This document shows, piece after piece, positions 1 through 7,365 of a stretch of 17,143 nucleotides of DNA; the first letter of the stretch is position 1; each line of letters begins with the position of its first letter. The notes under the pieces are model-generated. The model was not told the origin of the DNA. It made no database searches and saw only the letters and a list, made by a program, of their open reading frames with translations. The stretch is from DAOUAJ01 sp034433615 (lineage in GTDB: Bacteria > Chloroflexota > Anaerolineae > DUEN01). Position numbers and translations under genes: made by a program. The stretch spans positions 1-17,143 of the forward strand of contig DAOUAJ010000186.1 of assembly GCA_034433615.1 (NCBI GenBank), written 5' to 3'.

Positions 1-1302
1 CCGATCGCCTTCGCGCGTCCACCCCGCCTCCAGGGCGCACCGCTCGATCACGGCGGGCAGGCTCACGCCGGACGGCACCGGTGTCTGCACAGACATCTCC
101 GAGCCCTCGCGCAGGCAATTGCGCAGGCGAATGGTGATCGGATCAAGCCCCAGAGCTTCGGCCAAGCGGTTCATGTGGGTCTCCGCCGCAAAGAGGGCCT
201 GAGGCGCCCCGAAGCCACGGAGAGCGCCGGCCGGGATATTGTTAGTGTAGACCGCGTAAGTATCCACGGCGATGTGGGGTACCTGGTAAGGGCCGGTGCA
301 CATCAGGTTGACGTTGCCCATCACTTTGGTTGAGGTGTAAGCGTACGCGCCGGCGTCGCCCATGCACTCGATTTGCATCGCGATGATGCGGCCATCGCGC
401 CGGGCGCCCCATTTATGCTTGAACTTCACCTGATGCCGCTTGTGGTGGCCGATGATGGACTCCTCCCGGCTCCAGATGATCTTCACCGGGCGATGGATGC
501 CACGCTGATGCAGTCGCCAGGCGGCCAACGCCAGGATGATCTGCACCGAGATGTCTTCGCGCCCGCCGAAGGCGCCACCGATGGCCGGGTAGATCACGCG
601 CACCTGCTCCTCGGGCAGCCCCAAGGCATGGGCGATCTGCCGTCGGTCCTCGTGCGCCCACTGCCCGGCCACTTCCACGGTCACCCGACCCGCCTCGTCC
701 ATGTAGGCCAGGCCCGCCTCGGGTTGCAGAAAGGCGTGCTCCTGGGTCGGTGCGACGTACTCGCCCTCCAGGATCACGTCAGCCTGGGCGAAGCCGGCCT
801 CCACGTCTCCCTTGCGGATGCGGTAATGGCAGAGGATGTTGTTCTCGCGGCCGGGGTGCAGGCGAGGGGCATCCGGCGCCAGCGCGGCCTCTACGTCCCC
901 TACGACCGGCAAATCCTCGTACTCGATGCGGATCAGATCGCGCGCGGCGGCGGCCTGCTCTTCTGTTTCCGCCACCACCAGCGCCACCTGATCGCCGATG
1001 AAGCGGACGACGTCTGCTCCCGGCCTGGAACTGCCCGGGCCGCACAGCACCGGTTGATCGGGGATGATCAGTCCGTACTCATTCACGGGCACATCAGCCG
1101 CGGTGAAGACGGCCACGACGCCAGGCGCGCGCTCGGCCGTGCCTGTATCTATCGAGCGGATGCGGGCATGGGGCCGGCCTGCGAACAGCACCTTCATGTG
1201 CAACAGGCCGGGCCGGGCCAGATCACCGGGATAAAGGGCCTGCCCTGTCACTTTGTCCACAGCATCAACCCTGGGGAGGGATCGTCCAAGCCATGTCGTC
1301 AT
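1..1302 (-). CDS. Xanthine dehydrogenase family molybdopterin-binding subunit, 3' end beyond window
   Basis: Large catalytic subunit of a molybdenum hydroxylase (xanthine dehydrogenase / aldehyde oxidase superfamily), which hydroxylates N-heterocycles or aldehydes together with FAD and 2Fe-2S subunits. The visible 434 residues begin MTTWLGRSLPRVDAVDKVTG, the usual N-terminus. Seen directly: the molybdopterin-contact loop GGAFGGRED at 242-250 and the active-site loop ALRGFGAPQ with Arg362. That loop is XDH-like and lacks the AYxCSFR signature of form I CO dehydrogenase, so CO oxidation is unlikely. The ATG overlaps the TGA of the upstream radical SAM gene (ATGA), and I see no Shine-Dalgarno of its own, so translational coupling is likely. 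No FAD or Fe-S subunit gene lies upstream; they may lie beyond the left edge. The substrate cannot be named. Confidence 0.92.
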   Translation of the reverse strand, partial: MTTWLGRSLPRVDAVDKVTGQALYPGDLARPGLLHMKVLFAGRPHARIRSIDTGTAERAPGVVAVFTAADVPVNEYGLIIPDQPVLCGPGSSRPGADVVRFIGDQVALVVAETEEQAAAARDLIRIEYEDLPVVGDVEAALAPDAPRLHPGRENNILCHYRIRKGDVEAGFAQADVILEGEYVAPTQEHAFLQPEAGLAYMDEAGRVTVEVAGQWAHEDRRQIAHALGLPEEQVRVIYPAIGGAFGGREDISVQIILALAAWRLHQRGIHRPVKIIWSREESIIGHHKRHQVKFKHKWGARRDGRIIAMQIECMGDAGAYAYTSTKVMGNVNLMCTGPYQVPHIAVDTYAVYTNNIPAGALRGFGAPQALFAAETHMNRLAEALGLDPITIRLRNCLREGSEMSVQTPVPSGVSLPAVIERCALEAGWTREGDR

Positions 1303-2777
1303 AGGATGCTCGAGAAGGGCGAACTAGCCCAATCCATGTAGGTGAACAGCCGCCCCTTAGGAATCGAGGCAGTAATTTGCAGAAGCTGCTGCCACGTCGC
1401 CGCCTTGCCGATAGCGTTAAACGCTGCGGCCCGGATCACCTTGAGGTCTGCACTGCTGATCTCAGCAGAAGGAGAGACGTAGGAATCTTGAAACCATGCT
1501 GACCCCGACAACCTTTTCTTCCACCATTGGGCGTCCAGAAGTCGCGTGCCATACAAATCAGCAAACCGCGGCATGTCGTCGTAACTTGCCGTACCAGGAT
1601 ACGGAACATATATGTGGAAGATCACAGCCGTTTTGTCAGGTGCTAAGTCTACCAGTTCTCGAGCGACCCTGATCGTCTCCAGAATCGTCTTCCGGGTCTC
1701 GCCGGGGTGTCCCAGCATGAAAAAGTACTCGGCCGAGATCCCTGTATCCCGGAGCGCATGCGCTTGTTTAAACACAGCCCGGAGGTACTTTTCCGGGTTG
1801 GTTGTCTTTCTCATAATTAGTAACATTTCAGGGCTTCCTGACTCTACCCCGATAAAGAAGGAGCGCGCCCCCGCTCTGGCAGCCAGGGCCAGATCTTCTA
1901 AGTCAAAGAGATCGGCTCTGCTCTCGGCTGCCCATTGGATCCTCTTGGAGACCGATCCATGCAACAGCCTCTCGAAGAGCTCCCTCCGTTGCTTCGGCCT
2001 GAAACCGAACAGCGGATCCAGGAATATGACGTCATCCGTTTGGAGGTACTTGAGCCCCAGATTGATCATCTCAATCACCCGCTCAGCACTGTAACTGCGC
2101 CATACGCCGTGGGTCATCATCTGTTCGGAGCAGTAGTTGCAGCGAAAGGGGCAACCGCGACTTGTGAGAATCGGCAATCTGCTGTAGCGAGGAAGGTGAT
2201 CGAGCGCATGAAAAGCTGGCAAAGGCAAGTCGTCCAGGTTTGCCACCAGCGGTCGCGGCTCAGTGCGAGCCACCTTTCCATCTTGCCGGAAAGCGATCCC
2301 TTTGACTGTTGCCAGAGGCGCCCCCGTCTCAAAGGCCCTTACCAGTTCGACGATCGTTATATCACCTTCGCCAATGACAACAACATCCACCGCCAGGCAT
2401 TCGTTTAAGATGTCTTGCCAGGTCGCTGAGGCATGATACCCGCCCACGACGACCTGGGCGTCTTTGTGAACGGCCTTGGAGGCCTCGGCGATGTCTAATC
2501 CCACGACATAGGCTTCTCCGGCATTGATAGAGATGCCCAGCACATCGTAGCTCTGATGGGATAGATAAGCCTTGATAGCTTCATGACGCGCCTGATAGCT
2601 CTGATCATCGGTGGGCAGGCCGAAGTGCTGGGCAACGGTTAGGATCTGGACCTGATGCCCCGCTTCTTCCAGGGGGCCTGCCAGGTACAGCGGTGCCAGT
2701 GGCGGCATCTTGAACGCACTCCACAGGAATATGGAATCTGCCATAGCTATACCAGGTTCTACAAGTAGAACTTTCAT
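1299..2777 (-). CDS. B12-binding-type radical SAM protein
   Basis: A 492-residue protein with the layout of COG1032-type enzymes. An N-terminal Rossmann-like cobalamin-binding-type domain spans about 1-150 (VVVGGYHAS near 110, VVVIGEGD near 135). A radical SAM barrel starts with SRGCPFRCNYC, giving a CX3CX2C 4Fe-4S ligand set at Cys209, Cys213 and Cys216. The classical DxHxxG cobalamin motif is not obvious, so B12 binding is uncertain. ATG is preceded by AGAGAGGG at normal spacing. It lies about 80 bp after the glycosidase and overlaps the molybdenum-subunit gene by 4 nt at its 3' end. The substrate is unknown; methylation, ring rearrangement or a cofactor-related reaction are all possible. 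The linkage to a molybdenum hydroxylase is suggestive only. Confidence 0.9.
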   Translation of the reverse strand: MKVLLVEPGIAMADSIFLWSAFKMPPLAPLYLAGPLEEAGHQVQILTVAQHFGLPTDDQSYQARHEAIKAYLSHQSYDVLGISINAGEAYVVGLDIAEASKAVHKDAQVVVGGYHASATWQDILNECLAVDVVVIGEGDITIVELVRAFETGAPLATVKGIAFRQDGKVARTEPRPLVANLDDLPLPAFHALDHLPRYSRLPILTSRGCPFRCNYCSEQMMTHGVWRSYSAERVIEMINLGLKYLQTDDVIFLDPLFGFRPKQRRELFERLLHGSVSKRIQWAAESRADLFDLEDLALAARAGARSFFIGVESGSPEMLLIMRKTTNPEKYLRAVFKQAHALRDTGISAEYFFMLGHPGETRKTILETIRVARELVDLAPDKTAVIFHIYVPYPGTASYDDMPRFADLYGTRLLDAQWWKKRLSGSAWFQDSYVSPSAEISSADLKVIRAAAFNAIGKAATWQQLLQITASIPKGRLFTYMDWASSPFSSIL

Positions 2778-2792
2778 CGTTGACCCTCTCTG

Positions 2793-2821
2793 AAAAATAG
2801 GTCAGTAGCTGGTAGCTGACC
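2793..2821 (-). terminator. Possible intrinsic terminator after the GH3 gene
   Basis: On the minus strand, arms GGTCAG and CTGACC (2816-2821 and 2800-2805) bracket a 10-nt loop and are followed directly by TATTTTT (2799-2793). The stem is only 6 bp and the loop can also fold internally as AGCT-ACC-AGCT, so the terminator is weak. It lies about 40 nt after the GH3 stop and just before the radical SAM ribosome site. Confidence 0.4.
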
Positions 2822-2859
2822 GCCGGCAGCCAGATGACGACCCGTCACTGCTGAACTCT

Positions 2860-5040
2860 CTAGCCTCTCACCTGGAAGCGTGTGCGAAGCGCATTTGGAT
2901 CCAGCGAATGGGAGCCGACGATCACCTCGTACTCGATCGGTTCAACAATCCATCCTTGTGCCTCCTCATAGTAGGCAAGGTCGGTAGCCGGCACCTCAAA
3001 CTCAACCACGCGTTCCTCACCGGGCGCCAGGGATATCCGGCTAAATGCCTTGAGCTCCTTCGGCGCGCGCTCCACGCGTGAGCCGCGCGCGGCCACGTAC
3101 AACTGCACGATCTCGTCACCGGCTCGATGGCCGGTGTTCGTGACCGTTAGCGCCGCGCGCAGGGTGCTGGACGGCGAGATTTCTGTGCGCTCAAGCTGGA
3201 GGTTACGGTAGGCAAAGCTTGTGTAACTGAGCCCGAACCCGAAGGGAAACGCTGGCGTGGCACCATCGCGCTCCAGCTTCCGATACCCGTGCCAGAGATC
3301 GTAGGTGATCGCGGTGGCCTTGCAGTCGAAGAAGGGCAGATCTTCCGCGCGCCTGGGAAACACGCAGGGCAACTTCCCACTGGGGTTGACCCGGCCAAGC
3401 AGGATATCGGCCAGTGCGTGGCCCCCTTCCATTCCCGGGTACCAGAGCATGAGGATCGCAGGGACGCGGTTGCGCCAGGCCTCGGTGATGACTGCACTCC
3501 CTCCCATGATGGCCACGACCGTGCGCGGGTTAGCCTCCACGACCGCCTCGATCAGTGCCTCGTCCTGCGGGCTGAGCGTCAGCCGTTCCCGATCACCGCC
3601 CGTGGCGAAACCTCCGACCCGACCGGCCGCAGTCGCGGCTTGCATAAGACCTTGCACAATTGGCAACTCATCCGGTGCGGGTGGTGGGAAGTATGGAGCG
3701 AAGGTGGCGAACAGATCCGACGGCACGAACTCACCTTCGTCGGCGTATGTGTAGCCGACGACGACCAGGGCGATATCTGCTTTCCGTGCCTGAGCTGCTG
3801 CCTGCGCCAGGTCGCTGCCATCGGCGAATCGCACCGCATCCTCTCCCAACGCTGCTCGGAGGCCTTGCAGTGGTGTGATGACGTACGCGGGGCGGGTGTT
3901 GCTCGAACCCGCATCGCCGGTATTGGGCCTGTCTGCCAGCGGCCCAATCACGGCGATGCGCTGGTCCCGGGTGATGGGCAACAACCCCCGTTCGTTCTTG
4001 AGCAACACGATGCTCTTTTCAGCAACCTCGCGCGCCAGGCGGCGGTGCGACTCGCTTCCGACCTGGCTGCGGTCATACAAGGCAGGGTCACGCCCCTGGG
4101 CGAAGCGCACTTGCTGGCGCAGGATGCGGAGCGCAGCATCGTCAATTCGCTCGATGGGCACCTCGCCGCGTTCGACGAGCGCCTTGAGTTCCCGGTGGAA
4201 ATGCATCATGAAGGGCATTTCCAGATCCTGCCCGGCGAGGATCGCCTTCTTGGCGTCCCGCAGGCCGAAAATAAAGTCGGTCAACACAAAGCCGGTAAAG
4301 CCCCACTGCTGCTTGAGGATGTCGGTCAGCAGCGCTTTGTTCTGGCCGCACCACTCGCCGTTCACGCTGTTATAGGCGCTCATGATGCTCGCTACGCCTT
4401 CATCAACGGCGCGCTTAAAGTGTGGCAGGTAGACCTCGTGGAGTGCACGGGGGTCTACGGCGACGTCCACCTTGAAGCGCGCGTTCTCAATCGAGTTGAG
4501 CGCGTAGTGTTTGGCGCACGCCATCACATGCCGCTGCACACCGCGAATCAGGGCTGCTCCCATCGCCCCGATGTGCAGAGGGTCTTCGCCATATGTCTCC
4601 TGGGCGCGCCCCCAGGCCGGGTGGCGCAGCAGGTTGATGCACACGCCGCCAAAGAGGTTGCCGCCCAGGGAACGCAATTCGCGCCCCATCACGTCACCTA
4701 CCCGTTCCTCGAGCGACACGTCCCAGGTTGCGCCGCGCGCCATGGAGACAGGAAAGGTCGTCGCGCCGTGGAGTACAATGCCGCGCGGCCCATCGGCGAA
4801 ACGAATGCCGGGGAGGCCAAGCCGCGAGATCTCCCCGGCGTTCCATGTATGAGCTCCATAGCCACCACCCATCATATCAGCAATCCCCGACCAGAAAGGG
4901 GTGTCGCCGTAGAGCACTTTAATCTTTTCGGCCAGGCTAAGCTGCGCCAGGTATGCTCTGGCTCTGGTTTCAATCTCGGCATCCGTAAGCGGCTCAGCCG
5001 TTTCGATAGCACCAAATGTGGTGAGGGACTTGCCCATCAT
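2860..5040 (-). CDS. Glycoside hydrolase family 3 beta-glycosidase with C-terminal Fn3-like domain
   Basis: A 726-residue GH3 enzyme, probably beta-glucosidase-like, that releases terminal beta-linked sugars by a retaining mechanism. Domain order: GH3 N-terminal TIM barrel (about 30-310) with KHYALN at 177-182 and the nucleophile region GFVLTDF, where Asp255 is the expected catalytic base; GH3 C-terminal alpha/beta sandwich (about 345-600); and fibronectin III-like domain (about 640-715). The acid/base is probably Glu435 or Glu437 in TYADEGEF. No signal peptide is seen, so it probably acts in the cytoplasm on imported oligosaccharides. The start is fixed by AAAGGAGGAATCAG before ATG; an ATG one codon later is also possible. 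It lies 60 bp downstream of mazF with no clear promoter between. Substrate specificity cannot be read from sequence. Confidence 0.95.
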   Translation of the reverse strand: MMGKSLTTFGAIETAEPLTDAEIETRARAYLAQLSLAEKIKVLYGDTPFWSGIADMMGGGYGAHTWNAGEISRLGLPGIRFADGPRGIVLHGATTFPVSMARGATWDVSLEERVGDVMGRELRSLGGNLFGGVCINLLRHPAWGRAQETYGEDPLHIGAMGAALIRGVQRHVMACAKHYALNSIENARFKVDVAVDPRALHEVYLPHFKRAVDEGVASIMSAYNSVNGEWCGQNKALLTDILKQQWGFTGFVLTDFIFGLRDAKKAILAGQDLEMPFMMHFHRELKALVERGEVPIERIDDAALRILRQQVRFAQGRDPALYDRSQVGSESHRRLAREVAEKSIVLLKNERGLLPITRDQRIAVIGPLADRPNTGDAGSSNTRPAYVITPLQGLRAALGEDAVRFADGSDLAQAAAQARKADIALVVVGYTYADEGEFVPSDLFATFAPYFPPPAPDELPIVQGLMQAATAAGRVGGFATGGDRERLTLSPQDEALIEAVVEANPRTVVAIMGGSAVITEAWRNRVPAILMLWYPGMEGGHALADILLGRVNPSGKLPCVFPRRAEDLPFFDCKATAITYDLWHGYRKLERDGATPAFPFGFGLSYTSFAYRNLQLERTEISPSSTLRAALTVTNTGHRAGDEIVQLYVAARGSRVERAPKELKAFSRISLAPGEERVVEFEVPATDLAYYEEAQGWIVEPIEYEVIVGSHSLDPNALRTRFQVRG

Positions 5041-5100
5041 CTGATTCCTCCTTTAGCACAGCGGCCTTAATGCGAGGCGAAGGTTGTCCAAGCGCTGAAG

Positions 5101-5424
5101 TCATTCTGCAAACATTTCAGCTAACACGTCTAACACCGCGCGTTGGGTCTCCACACTGATTCGTCCAAGCCGCCTGATCAACCGTACCTTGTCCACCGTC
5201 CGCAATTGATCGAGTACAACCTGACCATCCTTACCCTGAAACTTACAGGGAATCCGAGTCGGATAGGATTGCCCTTTGGTTGTCATTGGGGCCACGATGA
5301 CCGTCGCAATGTGGCGATTCATTTCGTCTGGGGATATGATCAGGCAAGGTCTGGTTTTCTGTATCTCACTGCCAACGGTAGGATCCAGGTTGATCAGGTA
5401 GACCTCAAAGCGTTTTATGACCAT
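5101..5424 (-). CDS. mazF: MazF/PemK-family toxin (endoribonuclease)
   Basis: A 107-residue toxin of a type II toxin-antitoxin pair; the family cleaves single-stranded RNA at short sequences and halts growth when the antitoxin is degraded. The protein opens MVIKRFEVYLINLDPTVGSE and carries KTRPCLI with Arg25 and APMTTKG with Thr48, the same numbering as the catalytic pair of B. subtilis MazF. I chose ATG at 5424 because it gives the family N-terminus and this numbering; a GTG two codons upstream (5430) is possible. The gene overlaps the end of mazE by 10 nt, so the two are co-translated. The recognition sequence cannot be predicted here. Confidence 0.92.
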   Translation of the reverse strand: MVIKRFEVYLINLDPTVGSEIQKTRPCLIISPDEMNRHIATVIVAPMTTKGQSYPTRIPCKFQGKDGQVVLDQLRTVDKVRLIRRLGRISVETQRAVLDVLAEMFAE

Positions 5425-5684
5425 TCCCACTCATCCGCATCCCATTGGGTTAGACTCGGCACAGTTTCATCGAGCAGGTGGTCATCGCCACGTTCAGCCA
5501 TAAGCTTAAACTGTTCTTCCCATCCATGACGGGGATGTCGGACAGGCCGAATGACCAATTGATCCTGCTGAACGTCCAGCTCGACTTCATCGCGGAATCC
5601 AAGCTGGTCTAGTAGGAGTTTCGGGATACGGATGCCCTGGGAGTTACCGATCTTGATAATACGGGTTTTGACAATTGTACTCAT
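5415..5684 (-). CDS. mazE: MazE-type antitoxin, AbrB/SpoVT DNA-binding fold
   Basis: An 89-residue antitoxin. Residues 1-50 form an AbrB/SpoVT swapped-hairpin DNA-binding domain (KTRIIKIGNSQGIRIPKLLL is the hallmark). The C-terminal part is acidic and Trp-rich (DADEWEWS at the end) and should wrap around MazF to block its active site. Proteins of this family usually repress their own operon together with the toxin; here two matching palindromes overlap the -10 box of a strong promoter just upstream. ATG at 5684 is the natural start of the fold, although the upstream Shine-Dalgarno is weak (AAAAGGCAC). Confidence 0.92.
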   Translation of the reverse strand: MSTIVKTRIIKIGNSQGIRIPKLLLDQLGFRDEVELDVQQDQLVIRPVRHPRHGWEEQFKLMAERGDDHLLDETVPSLTQWDADEWEWS

Positions 5685-5705
5685 GGATGTGCCTTTTCAA
5701 TGAGG

Positions 5706-5726
5706 TGTAGCTACATTGTACTTACA
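5706..5726. promoter_or_regulatory. Putative twin MazE operator
   Basis: Two copies of the palindromic pattern TGTANNTACA: TGTAGCTACA (5706-5715, a perfect 10-bp palindrome) and TGTACTTACA (5717-5726). Their centres are 11 bp apart, one DNA turn, and they straddle the -10 box. This fits autorepression by the MazE-MazF complex; binding is inferred. Confidence 0.55.
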
Positions 5727-5743
5727 TGATGCGGACTAGTCAA
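5715..5743 (-). promoter_or_regulatory. mazEF sigma70-type promoter
   Basis: Minus strand: -35 TTGACT (5743-5738), exactly 17 nt spacer, -10 TACAAT (5720-5715), about 30 nt before the mazE ATG. Both boxes are near consensus with ideal spacing. Confidence 0.75.
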
Positions 5744-5797
5744 GCAAAGGAGGAGCAGTCTAGTGCTGTTTCATATTGCAGCCGGCGAGGCGGACTG

Positions 5798-5896
5798 GCA
5801 GTTGAAACTGCGCCTACCGTTGCAGAACCGACCTCCGTCGGTTAGATGCCAGTCTGCGAAGGCAGACTTCGCAATGGTAGCCGCAACTTCAGTTGC
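5798..5896. repeat. 99-bp structured repeat with hairpin-bearing inverted ends (MITE/REP-like)
   Basis: The element has 26-nt inverted ends (5798-5823 and 5871-5896) and a chain of four small perfect hairpins: GCAGTT-GA-AACTGC (5798-5811), AACCGAC-CTCC-GTCGGTT (5826-5843), AGTCTGC-GAAG-GCAGACT (5851-5868) and GCAACT-TC-AGTTGC (5883-5896). The two terminal hairpins differ at two stem base pairs, and both differences are compensated on the opposite arm, so the structure rather than the sequence is kept. It abuts the stop codon of the selenoprotein gene and may also end its transcript. No transposase is present. Function unknown. Confidence 0.7.
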
Positions 5897-7303
5897 TCAC
5901 TCGGCTGCCAGGGCCGCGTCCAGTACCTGCTTGAACTGATCATAAGGGAACGCACCAGGGATCAATTGGCCGCGTTGCCCCTTGAGCACGATGAAATTAG
6001 GCGTACCGCGGATGCCTACACGCTGTCCTTCGTTCAGGTCTTTTTGCACCTCCTCCAGAACATTGGGATCGTCCAGGCAGCTCTGGTAAGTGTTCGTTTC
6101 CAGACCGATCTCCTGAGCCAGCCGGTCGAAGATGGACCGAGCATCTGTCTGGCCGGCCCATTCTTGCTGGGTGGCGAAGATGCGGTCGTGCATCTCCCAG
6201 AACTTTCCTTGTCGGCCTGCGCACTCAGCTACGATACTGGCGAGCTGAGCATGTTGATGATTGGGGAGTGGGAAGTGCTTGTAGATCACCCGGACCAGCC
6301 CTTTGTCCACATACTCCTGCTTTAACTTCGGCTCGGTCTCCAACACGTGGAGACGGCAGTATGGTCACTGGAAATCCGAGAACTCGATCAGGATCACCTC
6401 GGCTTTGGCGTCACCCATGAAAGCGTCACCGGCTTTGGTGTAGCCGGGGCGATCGGGATCAGGCGACATCCCCTCGGCTGTGGCCCAGTAAGGGATCCTG
6501 GCTTCAGGCGGTTCCGGAGTGGGCAACGGTTTGCCCGCCAGCAGCGTATCAATGGCTGCCTGGAAAATAGTGAACGGCTGGGCCCCTACGAGTGGATAGT
6601 TGTTCAGGAAAAAGGTAGGGGTGCCCTCCACGCCTTGAGCCTCTCCCGCTGCCAGGTCGGCGTCTATGGCCGGACTGGTGCGCCCGCTGTCCAGACACTC
6701 ATCAAAGGCGATGCTGTCCAACTCCAGTTCCTGAGCATAGGACTTGAAGCGCTCCACGGCGTCAGGTTGCTCAGCCCATTGCCCGACACGCTCGAAGAGC
6801 AAGTCGTGCATAGCCCAGAATCGCTCAGCGCCCTGCTCAGCGGCGCAGCGTGCGGCTTCGGCCGCTTTGCGCGCCTGGCCGTGAATGCTCTCCAGCGGAA
6901 AATCGCGGAAGATGTGCAACACCTTGCCCGATTTCAGGTAAATCTCCTTGATCTGAGGGGCAGTAGTGCGCTCGTGGCGGCCACAAAATGGGCATTGGAA
7001 CTCGCTGTACTCAACTATGACCACAGCCGCGTTGGGGTTGCCGCGGTAGGCATGGCCATCCTGAGTAAAGCCTACGGGTATGCTATCCACCTCGCCGGTA
7101 GACGGCAGCGGCTTTAGCCCGTCCGTCGGCACCGCTTGCGTCGCTGTGGGCTGCGGCGTGTCAGTGGGGGGAACTGTCGGCGGAACGAGTGTGGCCGTTG
7201 GCTTCGGCCGGGCGGCCGGCCTGCCGCAACCGACCAGCCCTACGGTGATGATGACAGCGAGCGCCAGGAGCATTAAACACGGGATTAAATGGTGGTTTTT
7301 CAA
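5897..7303 (-). CDS. Two-domain DsbA-like thiol:disulfide lipoprotein; selenoprotein read through in-frame UGA (Sec313)
   Basis: One 468-residue protein, apparently split at a TGA (6365-6367). Residues 1-26 are a lipoprotein signal with lipobox LVGC (Cys26). A Pro/Thr-rich linker follows. Domain 1 (about 75-260) has FQCPFC (Cys104, Cys107) and cis-Pro loop GTPTF. Domain 2 (about 290-468) has FQ-U-PYC (Sec313, Cys316) and GTPNF (cis-Pro435). The frame is unbroken across the TGA, and the downstream half is a complete thioredoxin-fold tail without a start of its own. The likely role is redox exchange on the outer face of the membrane. The start is TTG, set by AGGAGG 5 nt upstream. It is third in an apparent operon after a 4-TM protein and a radical SAM enzyme. 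The alternative is a nonsense-mutated pseudogene; UGA position, hairpin and intact tail argue against that. Sec machinery must be encoded elsewhere. Confidence 0.85.
6336..6354 (-). promoter_or_regulatory. Bacterial SECIS-like hairpin
   Basis: On the sense strand, 10 nt after the UGA, stem GTCTCCA (6354-6348), loop CGTGT (6347-6343), stem TGGAGAC (6342-6336): 7 perfect pairs. The loop begins 17 nt after the UGA and has G at its second position. This matches the bacterial SECIS pattern (apical loop about 16-37 nt from UGA, G in the first two loop bases) bound by SelB. The hairpin lies inside coding sequence and still encodes the conserved residues after PYC. Confidence 0.75.
6365..6367 (-). 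other. UGA codon predicted to encode selenocysteine
   Basis: Minus-strand context reads Phe-Gln-TGA-Pro-Tyr-Cys, against Phe-Gln-Cys-Pro-Phe-Cys in domain 1 of the same protein. TGA therefore replaces the N-terminal, nucleophilic Cys of a CxxC redox motif, the commonest place for Sec in thioredoxin-fold selenoproteins. Confidence 0.82.
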
Positions 7304-7365
7304 GCTTTCCTCCTGCCAGATTATCTTTCATGATATGCGGGCAATGGGGGGGCGATGCCCTTTCA

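Noticed and set aside
1..1302. Aerobic CO dehydrogenase large subunit (CoxL)
   Set aside because: The active-site loop is ALRGFGAPQ, not AYxCSFR.
373..1341. 322-residue plus-strand ORF
   Set aside because: Antisense shadow of the molybdenum hydroxylase subunit, which has clear family motifs on the other strand.
3289..5070. 593-residue plus-strand ORF
   Set aside because: Antisense shadow of the GH3 gene; the sequence has no recognisable fold and GC-rich codon structure explains its length.
6347..7117. 256-residue plus-strand ORF
   Set aside because: Lies opposite the selenoprotein domain 1, which has lipobox, CPFC and cis-Pro motifs.
5897..7303. Pseudogene or frameshift reading of the split DsbA gene
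   Set aside because: No frame change is needed; the only interruption is a TGA at a catalytic Cys position, the downstream half is intact and conserved, and a SECIS-like hairpin follows.
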